64,000 nt of DNA from JAXGXT01 sp040772665 (GTDB lineage Bacteria; Bacillota; Clostridia; Lachnospirales; Anaerotignaceae). The first letter of the stretch is position 1; each line of letters starts with the position of its first letter. The position numbers and the translations under genes are program-made. Shown one piece after another: positions 8,274 through 15,642 of the stretch. The notes under the pieces are model-generated. The model did no database searches. It had not been told where the DNA came from and saw only the letters and a list, made by a program, of their open reading frames with translations. The stretch covers positions 62,001 through 126,000 of the forward strand of contig JAXGXT010000004.1 of NCBI GenBank assembly GCA_040772665.1, in the 5' to 3' direction.

Positions 8274-8481
8274 CCCGTTTATCAAAAATCTTCAACTCTC
8301 TTAAATCAGAGTATTAATAAAAGCCGCAATTGACGACTTGTTTAACCCTTTAATCTTCAGTGGGAATTAAAATTTCGTATGCATACAACAAAATTTATTT
8401 TCCCCGTTTATTAATTCATAACCCATTAAAACAAGGTTTTCAATAAAGGCAGATGCCAAATTCAAAATACGTTTCCATATT
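8274..8481 (-). ncRNA. candidate rod-shaped structured RNA (6S-like) upstream of greA
   Basis: Downstream of a perfect sigma-A promoter the minus-strand transcript folds into one long nested rod. Helices pair 8466-8470 with 8311-8315, 8448-8450 with 8323-8325, 8440-8444 with 8329-8333, 8426-8435 with 8337-8345, 8410-8414 with 8350-8354, 8400-8405 with 8362-8366, and 8391-8396 with 8370-8375, capped by the palindrome GTATGCATAC. A larger asymmetric bubble (15 and 7 nt) sits between the first two helices. This architecture is that of 6S RNA, but no conserved 6S sequence was recognised. It could instead be a greA leader. A 32-residue open frame (8367-8465) also lies within it and is considered less likely. 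Confidence 0.4.
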
Positions 8482-8487
8482 TAAAGA

Positions 8488-8517
8488 ATTATAACCTACT
8501 TACCATGTCATTGTCAA
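8488..8517 (-). promoter_or_regulatory. consensus sigma-A promoter for the structured RNA / greA-lysS
   Basis: TTGACA (8517-8512) and TATAAT (8493-8488) both match the consensus perfectly with an 18-bp spacer. The promoter overlaps the last codons of the upstream unknown gene. The expected start near 8481 leaves about 270 nt before greA. Confidence 0.88.
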
Positions 8518-9418
8518 CTTTTAATGACATTGTGTCAAGACTAAAATTTCTTAAATTCTGCAATATCTCCCAATCCTTATAATCAGCACAGCCGCTTATC
8601 ATTCCTTTTTTGCTTTGGGCGCACTTTATAAGAAATAAGACTTCCATATGTGCCGCATCAAGGTTAACTCCGCAAACCTCAGTATAAAGGTTTGTAAAAA
8701 AGTATATGTCATCACGTCTTGAAATAAGTCTGTTTAGTTTGCCCTTAAAAGGCGATGCCTCAATATATATCAAGCCCTTTTTAAAAACATAGTCAAAGTT
8801 TTCCATGTCACTGCTGCAGTTTATAATTACATCTGCATTTTTTATATAACTGCTTTTTGGGCTTACAAAAAACTCTGTCACAAGGCCGCTTTCTTCAAAA
8901 ATCGTATCTGCCAAATCCTCAAGCGCCGCTTTATTGTCTGTTCTTACACTTAAATGGTTAACCTCACCTATAAGGCTGTTAAGAACAAGAAAGGTTTCTA
9001 AATTTTTTCCGTCTGTAACCACAACCTTTGCATCTTCAGGTTTAATATTATGCCGCACACAGGCATCTTTAAAAATGCGAGAAACAAAGTATGAAACTGC
9101 TATGCTCCCTCGTGCCTGAATAAAATCGGCAGGCAAGGGAATTCTGTCTTCATTTATAACAATTTGTATTTCTTTAGACATCAGCAGTGACACTGTTTTT
9201 TTAATCATTCTTGTGTAAAGGGTCATGTTTTGTTCAAGGCTTGTTATGGGAAGTGTAATCTTAATGCCTTCTGCATCCCCCACAAAGGCAGGCTCAATTT
9301 TAAGAGGAACAAAGCATAAAAAATATTTATCCCTAATACGTTTAGGAAGCCTCATAACAAAGTCGCTTACCCAAAGACTTTCCCCTTCTTTCAAATAACC
9401 TATTTCGGCAAACTTCAT
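8489..9418 (-). CDS. conserved hypothetical protein with Rossmann-like middle region
   Basis: A 309-aa soluble protein not recognised by family. The first half has alternating beta and alpha character with an ACVRHNI-type helix; the middle (about residues 130-205) looks like a nucleotide-binding Rossmann fold: strand VVVTDG, helix, strand LSVRTD, then a strand ADVIINCSSD, much as in shikimate-dehydrogenase-like proteins, but without a GxGxxG loop. The C-terminal part contains several cysteines (CGVN, IKCAQ, SGCADY). No signal peptide or membrane segment. ATG 9418 is preferred, with AGAGG eleven bases upstream; a GTG at 9427 is too close. It lies between dusB and greA in a conserved housekeeping block. 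Confidence 0.75.
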   Translation of the reverse strand: MKFAEIGYLKEGESLWVSDFVMRLPKRIRDKYFLCFVPLKIEPAFVGDAEGIKITLPITSLEQNMTLYTRMIKKTVSLLMSKEIQIVINEDRIPLPADFIQARGSIAVSYFVSRIFKDACVRHNIKPEDAKVVVTDGKNLETFLVLNSLIGEVNHLSVRTDNKAALEDLADTIFEESGLVTEFFVSPKSSYIKNADVIINCSSDMENFDYVFKKGLIYIEASPFKGKLNRLISRRDDIYFFTNLYTEVCGVNLDAAHMEVLFLIKCAQSKKGMISGCADYKDWEILQNLRNFSLDTMSLKVDNDMVSRL

Positions 9419-9479
9419 AAGCCGCACATCCTCTTCTTATTACCCTTTTAGTCTATGCTGAAAGTTTAAAAAAAGAATA

Positions 9480-9670
9480 AGACCTTAACCGAGGAAGACC
9501 TTGAGGGTTTCACCCTCAACCACCCACAAGGGTTTCACCCTTGACCCATCTTAAAACCACATAACTATGCGGTTTAGTGAAAGATTAATAAACAGAAGCT
9601 AACCTTGCCACTTCACCCTTGACCCGACTTAAAACCGCATAACTATGCGGTTTTAACAAAAGTTTTTTCC
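9480..9670 (-). repeat. hairpin cassette (two partial copies) after dusB
   Basis: Two partial cassettes follow the dusB stop. Read in the dusB direction: CCGCATAGTTATGCGG terminator stem (9631-9654 with T tract), a truncated GGGTCAAGGGTG module, then a second worn stem (9553-9576) and a full AAGGGTGAAACCCTT / GAGGG-CCCTC module (9490-9545). The GAGGG/CCCTC stem replaces GGGGC/GCCCC of other copies with pairing kept. The first stem probably terminates dusB. Confidence 0.75.
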
Positions 9671-9686
9671 TGTGTTTTTAAACACT

Positions 9687-10643
9687 CTAACTTAAATATA
9701 AATCAATAAGCTCTTCAATGTCTTTTAAACATAACACAGTGTTTATTTTGCCCCGCATTGACGCAGCACCTTTCATGCCCTTTGTATAGTCTGATAAATG
9801 CTTTCGTATTTCACGTATGCCTGTGTATTCACCCTTATGCTCAATAAGCATTTTTGCATGGCGAAGCGCCATCTCACCACGCTGGGCAGCAGTAGGCTCA
9901 GGAAGAAGCTCCCCTGTTTTAAGATAGTGGTTAATTCGCTTAAATATCCACGGGTTACCCTGCGCCCCTCTGCCAACCATTACTGCATCACAGTTTGTAT
10001 GCAAAAAAATCGCCTTTGCATCCTCGGGTGTAAATATATCACCGTTTCCTATAACAGGAATGTTAACCGCTTTTTTTACTTCTTTTATAATATCCCAGTC
10101 TGCCTTGCCGCTGTAATACTGTTCTCGTGTTCTACCGTGTACGGCAACTGCCGACGCACCGTTTTTTTCAGCAATCTTTGCCACCTCAACTGCATTAACA
10201 TTTTCATCGTTAAACCCTTTTCTAAACTTTATAGTAACAGGCTTTTTCTGGCTTGTTACAAGGGCATGAACAATCTCCCCTATAAGTTCAGGTGTTTTCA
10301 TAAGTGCGCTGCCCTCACCGTTTTTTACAATTTTAGGCGCAGGACAGCCCATGTTAACATCAATTATATCAAAATCAGAGCTTTCAAGGCTTTTGCCCAT
10401 CTGCCCCATAAGGTATGGGTCACTGCCAAAAAGCTGAACGGCCACAGGCCTTTCTCTTTCGTCTATCTCCAAAAGCTTGTTTGTGTTTTTGCTTTCGTAA
10501 AACATCCCCTTAGCACTTACCATTTCACTATATACAAGCCCGCAACCCATCTCTTTGCATAAAACCCTGAAAGGCAAATCTGTTATGCCCGCCATAGGCG
10601 CAAGAAAAACGTTGTTGGCAAGCTTAACATTGCCTATCTGCAT
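9687..10643 (-). CDS. dusB: tRNA-dihydrouridine synthase
   Basis: An FMN enzyme (318 aa) that reduces uridines of the tRNA D-loop. Family motifs are complete: LAPMAGITDLPFR near residue 15, NMGCPAPKIVKNGEGSALMK near 97 with the catalytic cysteine, AVHGRTREQYYSGKADW near 168, and IGNGDIFTPEDA near 198. The ATG overlaps the end of coaX by 10 bp, implying translational coupling. A dus gene close to lysS and coaX is the same neighbourhood as in Bacillus. Whether it is strictly the DusB subtype is inferred from that context. Confidence 0.93.
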   Translation of the reverse strand: MQIGNVKLANNVFLAPMAGITDLPFRVLCKEMGCGLVYSEMVSAKGMFYESKNTNKLLEIDERERPVAVQLFGSDPYLMGQMGKSLESSDFDIIDVNMGCPAPKIVKNGEGSALMKTPELIGEIVHALVTSQKKPVTIKFRKGFNDENVNAVEVAKIAEKNGASAVAVHGRTREQYYSGKADWDIIKEVKKAVNIPVIGNGDIFTPEDAKAIFLHTNCDAVMVGRGAQGNPWIFKRINHYLKTGELLPEPTAAQRGEMALRHAKMLIEHKGEYTGIREIRKHLSDYTKGMKGAASMRGKINTVLCLKDIEELIDLYLS

Positions 10644-11422
10644 ACTTTTCCAAGTCCTTTATTCTTCTCATAAATAATTTTAAGCCCCGTAAGTGTAAGC
10701 ACAGGGTCATATATGTCAAAAATACTGTTGTCATAGTCAATCATTCTTGCCAGACCGCCTGTTGCAATTACCTTTGCATGGGGAATATCAAGCTGTTCTT
10801 TCAATGTTTTTATAATTCTTATTGTTTCCCCTATTCTTCCTGCAACAATGCCAACCTGAAGGCTTTTGATTGTATCTTTTGCAATAAAAGACGTTGGCGC
10901 TTCAAGCTCAACCTTTGGAAGCTGTGAACTTTTTTGATAAAGCATTTCGGCACAGCTTTTCATGCCTGCAGTTATAAACCCTGTTATAAACTCTCCCTTT
11001 TCATTAACCACATCAAAGGTATTTGCAGTTCCGTAGTCAATAACAATTGAAGGTGTTCCGTAAATCTCTTTTGCCGCAACAAGGTTTACAACTCTGTCAA
11101 TTCCTGCTGTTTTCGGGTTATCCCTTACAATAACCAAATCAAGCCTGAGATCACTGCTTACAACAATAGGCTCAACCCCTATATATTTTCTTATGCTGTG
11201 TGTAAGTGAATACATAATGGTTGGAACAACCGAGCCTATAATAGCACCCTCAACATCTTTCAGGGATTTCCCCTCATCTTCAAAAAAAGAATTTAAAACA
11301 ACCCCTATTTCATCCGAAGTTCTTGTGTATTCTGTTGCCATTCGCCATGTGCTTAAAAGCTTGTCCTCTTCATAAAGCCCTAAAACTATATTAGTGTTTC
11401 CTACATCAATTACCAATACCAT
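10634..11422 (-). CDS. coaX: type III pantothenate kinase (canonical copy)
   Basis: Phosphorylates pantothenate, the first step of coenzyme A synthesis. This 262-aa protein keeps the family signatures: phosphate loop DVGNTN at residue 6, the pantothenate/catalytic segment TAGIDRVVNLVAA near 103, and DYGTANTFD near 125. The ATG at 11422 is chosen for its AGGAGG; the frame opens earlier but without a ribosome site. It overlaps the end of an upstream paralog by 17 bp and the start of dusB by 10 bp, so the three are coupled. It is the likely functional kinase of the pair. Confidence 0.92.
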   Translation of the reverse strand: MVLVIDVGNTNIVLGLYEEDKLLSTWRMATEYTRTSDEIGVVLNSFFEDEGKSLKDVEGAIIGSVVPTIMYSLTHSIRKYIGVEPIVVSSDLRLDLVIVRDNPKTAGIDRVVNLVAAKEIYGTPSIVIDYGTANTFDVVNEKGEFITGFITAGMKSCAEMLYQKSSQLPKVELEAPTSFIAKDTIKSLQVGIVAGRIGETIRIIKTLKEQLDIPHAKVIATGGLARMIDYDNSIFDIYDPVLTLTGLKIIYEKNKGLGKVCR

Positions 11423-12218
11423 TATCGCAGCTCCTCCTATAAGGGTTTTCATCCTTGTTCATCTCATATAAAATTCTAAGCCCCTTACAGGTAAGAAATG
11501 GATCAAGAACATCAAAAAGCTGTCTGTCAACATCAATCATCCGTGCCATGCCGCCTGTTGCCACAACTTTTAAATTTTCATAGCCAAGCTCTTTTTTAAC
11601 CATGTTTATTATATACTCCGCCTCACCCATATGCCCGTAATAAATTCCGCTTTGTATACAACTTACAATATCTCTGCAATATATACTGTCAGGCTTTTTT
11701 ATTTCTATTTTAGGCAGCTGTGCTGTTTTTGTAAAAAGAGATTCTGCGCAAACATGAACCCCAGGCGCTGTTATGCCTGTAATAAAGTTGCCATCTTCGT
11801 CGACCACATCAAATGTTGTGGCAGTTGCATAATCCACAACCATAACTGGGCCGCCGTAAATGCCGTATGCCGCCGCCATTTTGGCAATTCTGTCATTGCC
11901 CAGCTCTCTTGGGTTGGGCATAAGAAGATTGATGTTGCTTCTCATTTCATATGTTACACTTATAGGCTCAACACGAAAATACTTTTTTATTGCGTTGTTA
12001 AGCGAATACATAATTGTGGGAACAACAGAAGAAATTATAACATCCTCAATATCTTTTGCCTCCACACCGTCGATTTTAAGAAACCGAAGTATAACAGAAC
12101 CTATCTCATCAGAGGTACGTGAAACGTTTGTAGTCATTCGCCAGCTTGCAATTAAGTCCTCGTTTTCATAAAGGCCCAAAAGTGTTTCTGCGTTGCCTAC
12201 GTCAATAACAAGAATCAT
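11406..12218 (-). CDS. type III pantothenate kinase paralog with altered active-site motifs
   Basis: A 270-aa ASKHA-fold protein clearly homologous to the downstream CoaX over its whole length (shared DIxxVIISSVVPTIMYSL region, LPKIEI segment, ATGGMARMID and DPFLTCKGL). Three signature positions differ from CoaX: DVGNAE instead of DVGNTN in the phosphate loop, DYATATTFD instead of DYGTATTFD, and GNDRIAKM where the family has DRxxN. The DR pair is kept. It may have weak or changed activity, act as a partner subunit, or be regulatory. ATG 12218 has AAGGAG. A simple recent duplication is unlikely given the divergence. Confidence 0.85.
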   Translation of the reverse strand: MILVIDVGNAETLLGLYENEDLIASWRMTTNVSRTSDEIGSVILRFLKIDGVEAKDIEDVIISSVVPTIMYSLNNAIKKYFRVEPISVTYEMRSNINLLMPNPRELGNDRIAKMAAAYGIYGGPVMVVDYATATTFDVVDEDGNFITGITAPGVHVCAESLFTKTAQLPKIEIKKPDSIYCRDIVSCIQSGIYYGHMGEAEYIINMVKKELGYENLKVVATGGMARMIDVDRQLFDVLDPFLTCKGLRILYEMNKDENPYRRSCDNGIGN

Positions 12219-12406
12219 TTGTTTTCTCCTTAAGTTTTATAGAGGAAGTGCAATTTTATTCAAACAATAAAAACTTAGTAAAAATCCATATGTCTTATAT
12301 AAAAACAAGCTTTCTTCTGTATTATTTTGCAGTAATTATTTTCACAAAGTTTTTAACACCTGTTACATAATCGCACATTTCCTAAGAGTAATATAATTTT
12401 TAGATA

Positions 12407-12434
12407 AGTATATCAATTTTGCTCAAGTTTTCAA
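12407..12434 (-). promoter_or_regulatory. probable promoter of the coaX paralog-coaX-dusB operon
   Basis: TTGAAA (12434-12429) and TATACT (12412-12407) with a 16-bp spacer lie about 190 bp before the paralog start. The rest of the 244-bp gap (12219-12462) shows no other recognisable signal. Confidence 0.5.
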
Positions 12435-12462
12435 CCTTATTTATAAATTTATTGCAGATTTT

Positions 12463-12813
12463 TTAATTTTCCAGTATCTTATTTTTAATTTCTTCACCTT
12501 TAGGTGTTTTAAAAACCACATACCAAAGGCTTAAAGCCTTTATAATGTCTGCCTTTTTCCTTTGAATTTCTTTTATCTCAAGCTCTGCACCAATATCATC
12601 AAAATCATAAAAGCCTTCATTTTTAACGGTTTCAAAATAAACCTCACCGTTAGAATAAAAACCCATAATAAATGTACACATAAGCTTATGGGCTAAGGTT
12701 ACACAAATAATTTTAATCTCATTTTTAATCTCCTCGGGAAGTTCTCCAAATTCCTTTTCAAGATAATACATTTCTTTCTCAAAGGAGGCCGCCGCCAAAA
12801 CAACCTTTTCCAT
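12463..12813 (-). CDS. DUF6145 family protein
   Basis: A 116-aa protein that matches, from memory of the family, the DUF6145 pattern: a start VVLAAASFEKEMYYLEKEF, then LPEEIKNEIKIICV, an acidic YDFDDIGAELEIKEIQ segment and a closing IIKALSLWYVVF helix. No signal peptide or catalytic motif is visible and the function of the family is unknown. Its ATG overlaps the birA stop by one base, so the two are translationally coupled; the pairing with birA is the only functional hint. Soluble and cytosolic by composition. Confidence 0.75.
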   Translation of the reverse strand: MEKVVLAAASFEKEMYYLEKEFGELPEEIKNEIKIICVTLAHKLMCTFIMGFYSNGEVYFETVKNEGFYDFDDIGAELEIKEIQRKKADIIKALSLWYVVFKTPKGEEIKNKILEN

Positions 12814-13775
12814 TACATCACACCTCTCACAGAAACATCACCGCTGAAAACCACTGTTTCCTCACCTGTTTCCTTTCTTACAATAAGCTCTCCCTCGTCT
12901 GTAAGGGCAACTGCACGGCCTTTAAAACTTTCTTTGCCTAAAACTTCAACATCTTTCATAAGTGTAATGCAGTTTTTTTCATACTCGTCTTTAAGACCTA
13001 AAAATCCGTTGTTTAAATAAATGCTATAGTTTTTTTCAAGATGGTTTAACACATGAGCACCCACTACACTGCGTTTTACTTCCTGCCCAGACACCATTTT
13101 AAGAGATATTGCCACATTTTCAAGTTCCCCTTGAAATTTTTCGTTATTTACATTAATGCCTATTCCCACAACAACAAATTCAACATAATCCATTTGAGCG
13201 CTCATTTCAGTAAGTATTCCGCAGACCTTTTTCCCTGAAATAATAATATCGTTTGGCCATTTTATATCCGCATTAAACCCAAGTTCTCGTAGAGCCTGAC
13301 AAACACTAAGCCCTGCCACAAGTGTTATTTTAGGGGCGTCATTAGGGCCTATGGTTGGCTTAAGAAGCACCGACATCCAAAGTCCTTCTCCTTTAAGGGA
13401 AACCCAGCCCTTGCCTCGTCTGCCTCTGGCAAGAGTTTGCTCATGGGCAATAACAACACTTCCCTCTTCCGCTTTTTCAAAAGCCATGGCTCTGACAACA
13501 TTGTTTGTAGAATCCACAGAGTCATATACAATAAGATTTCTGCCTATAAAATCGGTGGTAAGCTCCGACTGAACATCTGCCGCATTAAGCAGGTCGCCGC
13601 TTTCTTTAAGTCTGTAGCCTTTGTTTGTAACGGCTTCAATTTCATAACCCTCGTCACGAAGACCCTTAATGCCTTTCCAAACCGCCGCCCTGCTGACGCC
13701 TAAAATATTGCCTATGTCCTCCCCTGAAATATATCCCTTATCAGCCTTCAAAAGGGAAAGAAGTTCATTTTTCAT
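12813..13775 (-). CDS. birA: biotin operon repressor / biotin-protein ligase BirA
   Basis: A bifunctional 320-aa protein: an N-terminal winged helix (residues 1-65, with ISGEDIGNILGVSRAAVWKGI) that can repress biotin genes, and a ligase domain that attaches biotin to acetyl-CoA carboxylase and other carboxylases. Ligase motifs are intact: DSVDSTNNV near residue 85, the biotinyl-AMP loop ARGRRGKGW near 115, and KWPNDI near 173. The small SH3-like C-terminal domain follows. ATG 13775 is taken for its AGGAGG; an earlier in-frame ATG overlaps that site. It heads a two-gene unit with the DUF6145 gene. Confidence 0.95.
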   Translation of the reverse strand: MKNELLSLLKADKGYISGEDIGNILGVSRAAVWKGIKGLRDEGYEIEAVTNKGYRLKESGDLLNAADVQSELTTDFIGRNLIVYDSVDSTNNVVRAMAFEKAEEGSVVIAHEQTLARGRRGKGWVSLKGEGLWMSVLLKPTIGPNDAPKITLVAGLSVCQALRELGFNADIKWPNDIIISGKKVCGILTEMSAQMDYVEFVVVGIGINVNNEKFQGELENVAISLKMVSGQEVKRSVVGAHVLNHLEKNYSIYLNNGFLGLKDEYEKNCITLMKDVEVLGKESFKGRAVALTDEGELIVRKETGEETVVFSGDVSVRGVM

Positions 13776-13841
13776 ACTAAACCTCCTTAATCCCATTACT
13801 ATTTTGCCATGTTTAACAACCTTTATTAAAACAAAAAAAGA

Positions 13842-13873
13842 CTGAGCCGAGAGCCTTGGCTCTTGAAACTCAG
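13842..13873 (-). terminator. Rho-independent terminator after argF
   Basis: On the minus strand CTGAG/CTCAG encloses AGAGCC/GGCTCT, followed by seven T. It lies 30 bp beyond the argF stop and separates argF from birA. Confidence 0.82.
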
Positions 13874-13902
13874 ACTTCTCGTTACAACAGTATTTTTAAC
13901 GC

Positions 13903-14844
13903 TTAGTTTCCTATTGTTGCTACCATTACGGCCTTTATTGTATGCATACGGTTTTCCGCTTCATCAAACACAACAGATGCCGGGCTTTCTATCACCTCAG
14001 CAGTAACTTCATTCTCCCTTACCGCAGGCAGGCAATGCATAAATATTGTTTCTTTATTGCCGGTTGCATTCATAAGGTTTGAGTTAACCTGATACGGAGC
14101 AAGAAGTTTAATGCGTTCTTTCGCCTTATCTTCCTCACCCATTGACACCCAAACATCAGTGTATATAACATGGGCATTTTTAACACCTTCTGATGTATCT
14201 TCTGTTATGTAAATACTTCCGTCGCTCTCTTTCGCATATTCTTTGCAAAGCGAAACAAGGTCTTCACTTGGAAAAAGCTCACGAGGGGCAATTATAACAA
14301 AGTCCATTCCTATCTTTGCAGCGCCTATCATAAGTGCGTTTGCCATGTTGTTTCTTCCATCCCCTGCATATACAAACTTTATGCCTTTAATGCGTCCAAA
14401 CTTCTCCTTAATGGTCATAAAATCTGCCAGCACTTGAGTTGGATGGTCTTCGTCTGTAAGGCCGTTCCACACAGGAACACCGCTATATTTTGCAAGCTTT
14501 TCAACCACTTCCTGAGAAAAGCCGCGAAATTCAATTCCGTCGAACATTCTGCCAAGAACCCTTGCTGTATCCTCAACCGTTTCCTTATGTCCAAGCTGTA
14601 TATCGTTTTTGCTTAAATATTCAGGGTGAGCACCCTCATCAACCGCTCCAACTGTAAACGCACAGCGTGTACGAGTTGAAGGTTTTTCAAATATAAGGGC
14701 AATGTTTTTATTTGCCATGTTTTTTTCGAATATTCCAGCCTTTTTTTTCTTTTTTAAATCTATTGCCAAATCAATAAGATATTCAATTTCTTCTGCGCTA
14801 TAGTCTTTTAAAGTAAGAAAACTTCTTCCTTTTAAATCTACCAT
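13903..14844 (-). CDS. argF: ornithine carbamoyltransferase
   Basis: Makes citrulline from ornithine and carbamoyl phosphate in arginine synthesis (or the reverse in arginine breakdown). The 313-aa protein shows the carbamoyl-phosphate loop EKPSTRTRCAF near residue 52, the HPTQVLADFMT segment near 132 and the ornithine-loop FMHCLPAVRENEV near 265. ATG 14844 has GGGAGGGAA. It stands alone, flanked by its own terminator and by two hairpin cassettes upstream; no other arginine gene is in the window, so biosynthetic and catabolic roles cannot be told apart. Confidence 0.93.
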   Translation of the reverse strand: MVDLKGRSFLTLKDYSAEEIEYLIDLAIDLKKKKKAGIFEKNMANKNIALIFEKPSTRTRCAFTVGAVDEGAHPEYLSKNDIQLGHKETVEDTARVLGRMFDGIEFRGFSQEVVEKLAKYSGVPVWNGLTDEDHPTQVLADFMTIKEKFGRIKGIKFVYAGDGRNNMANALMIGAAKIGMDFVIIAPRELFPSEDLVSLCKEYAKESDGSIYITEDTSEGVKNAHVIYTDVWVSMGEEDKAKERIKLLAPYQVNSNLMNATGNKETIFMHCLPAVRENEVTAEVIESPASVVFDEAENRMHTIKAVMVATIGN

Positions 14845-14900
14845 CCGCTCTTCCCTCCCGGTCTAACAGGTTTTGTATTGCTTTAGAACAAAGACAAAGT

Positions 14901-15040
14901 CAAGACCTTGGGGCTCTGCCCCAATACCCCGCAAGGGTTTCACCCTTGACCCATTCTAAAACCGCATGCACATGCGGTTTTAACAAAAGTTTTTGCCTTG
15001 CTTTTTTCAAAAAGCAAGTAGGTTTGGACAACGTCCAAGA
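14901..15040 (-). repeat. hairpin cassette, tandem copy 2 after the thioesterase gene
   Basis: The distal of two near-identical cassettes between the thioesterase stop and argF. Read in the thioesterase direction: TTGGACGTTGTCCAA hairpin, CTTGC-GCAAG hairpin with long T/A arms, CCGCATGTGCATGCGG terminator stem, AAGGGTGAAACCCTT hairpin and GGGGCAGAGCCCC hairpin. The two copies explain most of the 375-bp gap 14845-15219. Confidence 0.88.
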
Positions 15041-15053
15041 GGGTTTCCTAATT

Positions 15054-15192
15054 AAGACCTTGGGGCTCTGCCCCAATACCCCGCAAGGGTTTCACCCTTG
15101 ACCCATCTTAAAACCGCATGTACATGCGGTTTTAACAAAAGTTTTTGCCTTGCTTTTTTCAAAAAGCAAGTAGGTTTGGACAACGTCCAAGG
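15054..15192 (-). repeat. hairpin cassette, tandem copy 1 after the thioesterase gene
   Basis: The proximal copy, almost identical to the one at 14901; the main difference is the loop of the CCGCAT/ATGCGG stem (TACA against GCAC/GTGC). It begins about 28 bp after the thioesterase stop and its CCGCAT stem with flanking T tract is the likely terminator for ftsH-thioesterase transcripts. Confidence 0.88.
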
Positions 15193-15219
15193 TTTGTCTT
15201 CATTCTAATTCTATATTCA

Positions 15220-15600
15220 TTATTTAAGCCTTGAAATAAACTTCTCAACATCAATAATAGCTCTGCCGTGTGTACCCTCGCCGATTTTGTTTTTTTCGTC
15301 ATATGCCTTAACTTTAAATGTAAGCATTTTTCCTTCAATTTCAATTACCTCAGCAATAACACGAACCTTCATGCCCACAGGGGTTGGCGCAAGATGTTTA
15401 ATGTTAACAAATGTGCCCACTGTATCAAAACCCTTAGGCAAAACCTGCTGACAAAGCTTAAACGAAGTTTCCTCCATCCATGCAATCATCACAGGTGTTG
15501 CAAAAACAGCAACACCGCCGCCAAAATGATCTGTGGCATCATCCTTTGTCACAACATACTCAATTTCATTGCTCATACCCACTTGTAAATTATATTCCAT
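15220..15600 (-). CDS. hotdog-fold acyl-CoA thioesterase (FlK-like)
   Basis: A 126-aa single hotdog-domain protein resembling fluoroacetyl-CoA thioesterase FlK and related thioesterases. The central helix segment FATPVMIAWMEETSF near residue 33 and the strand VGTFVNIKHLAPTPVGMKV near 60 are typical; the Thr-Glu-His style active site is consistent with MIAWMEE and with KHLAPTP. It lies 42 bp after ftsH on the same strand. The probable role is hydrolysis of an unwanted short acyl-CoA, but the substrate cannot be read. ATG 15600 follows AGAGGGG; a GTG at 15609 is inside that region. Confidence 0.85.
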   Translation of the reverse strand: MEYNLQVGMSNEIEYVVTKDDATDHFGGGVAVFATPVMIAWMEETSFKLCQQVLPKGFDTVGTFVNIKHLAPTPVGMKVRVIAEVIEIEGKMLTFKVKAYDEKNKIGEGTHGRAIIDVEKFISRLK

Positions 15601-15642
15601 AACAAACACCCCTCTTTTTTATTCTTATTATTTTGTTTTTAC

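Noticed and set aside
8367..8465. A 32-residue frame (from TTG 8465) in the greA leader as a small protein gene
   Set aside because: No ribosome site, and the bases are used in nested helices; a structured RNA explains the region better.
14901..15192. Intergenic palindromes as integron attC sites
   Set aside because: They follow housekeeping genes on both strands, lack the GTTRRRY/RYYYAAC core boxes, and no integrase is present. The GTTAAAA/TTTTAAC ends belong to a terminator stem.
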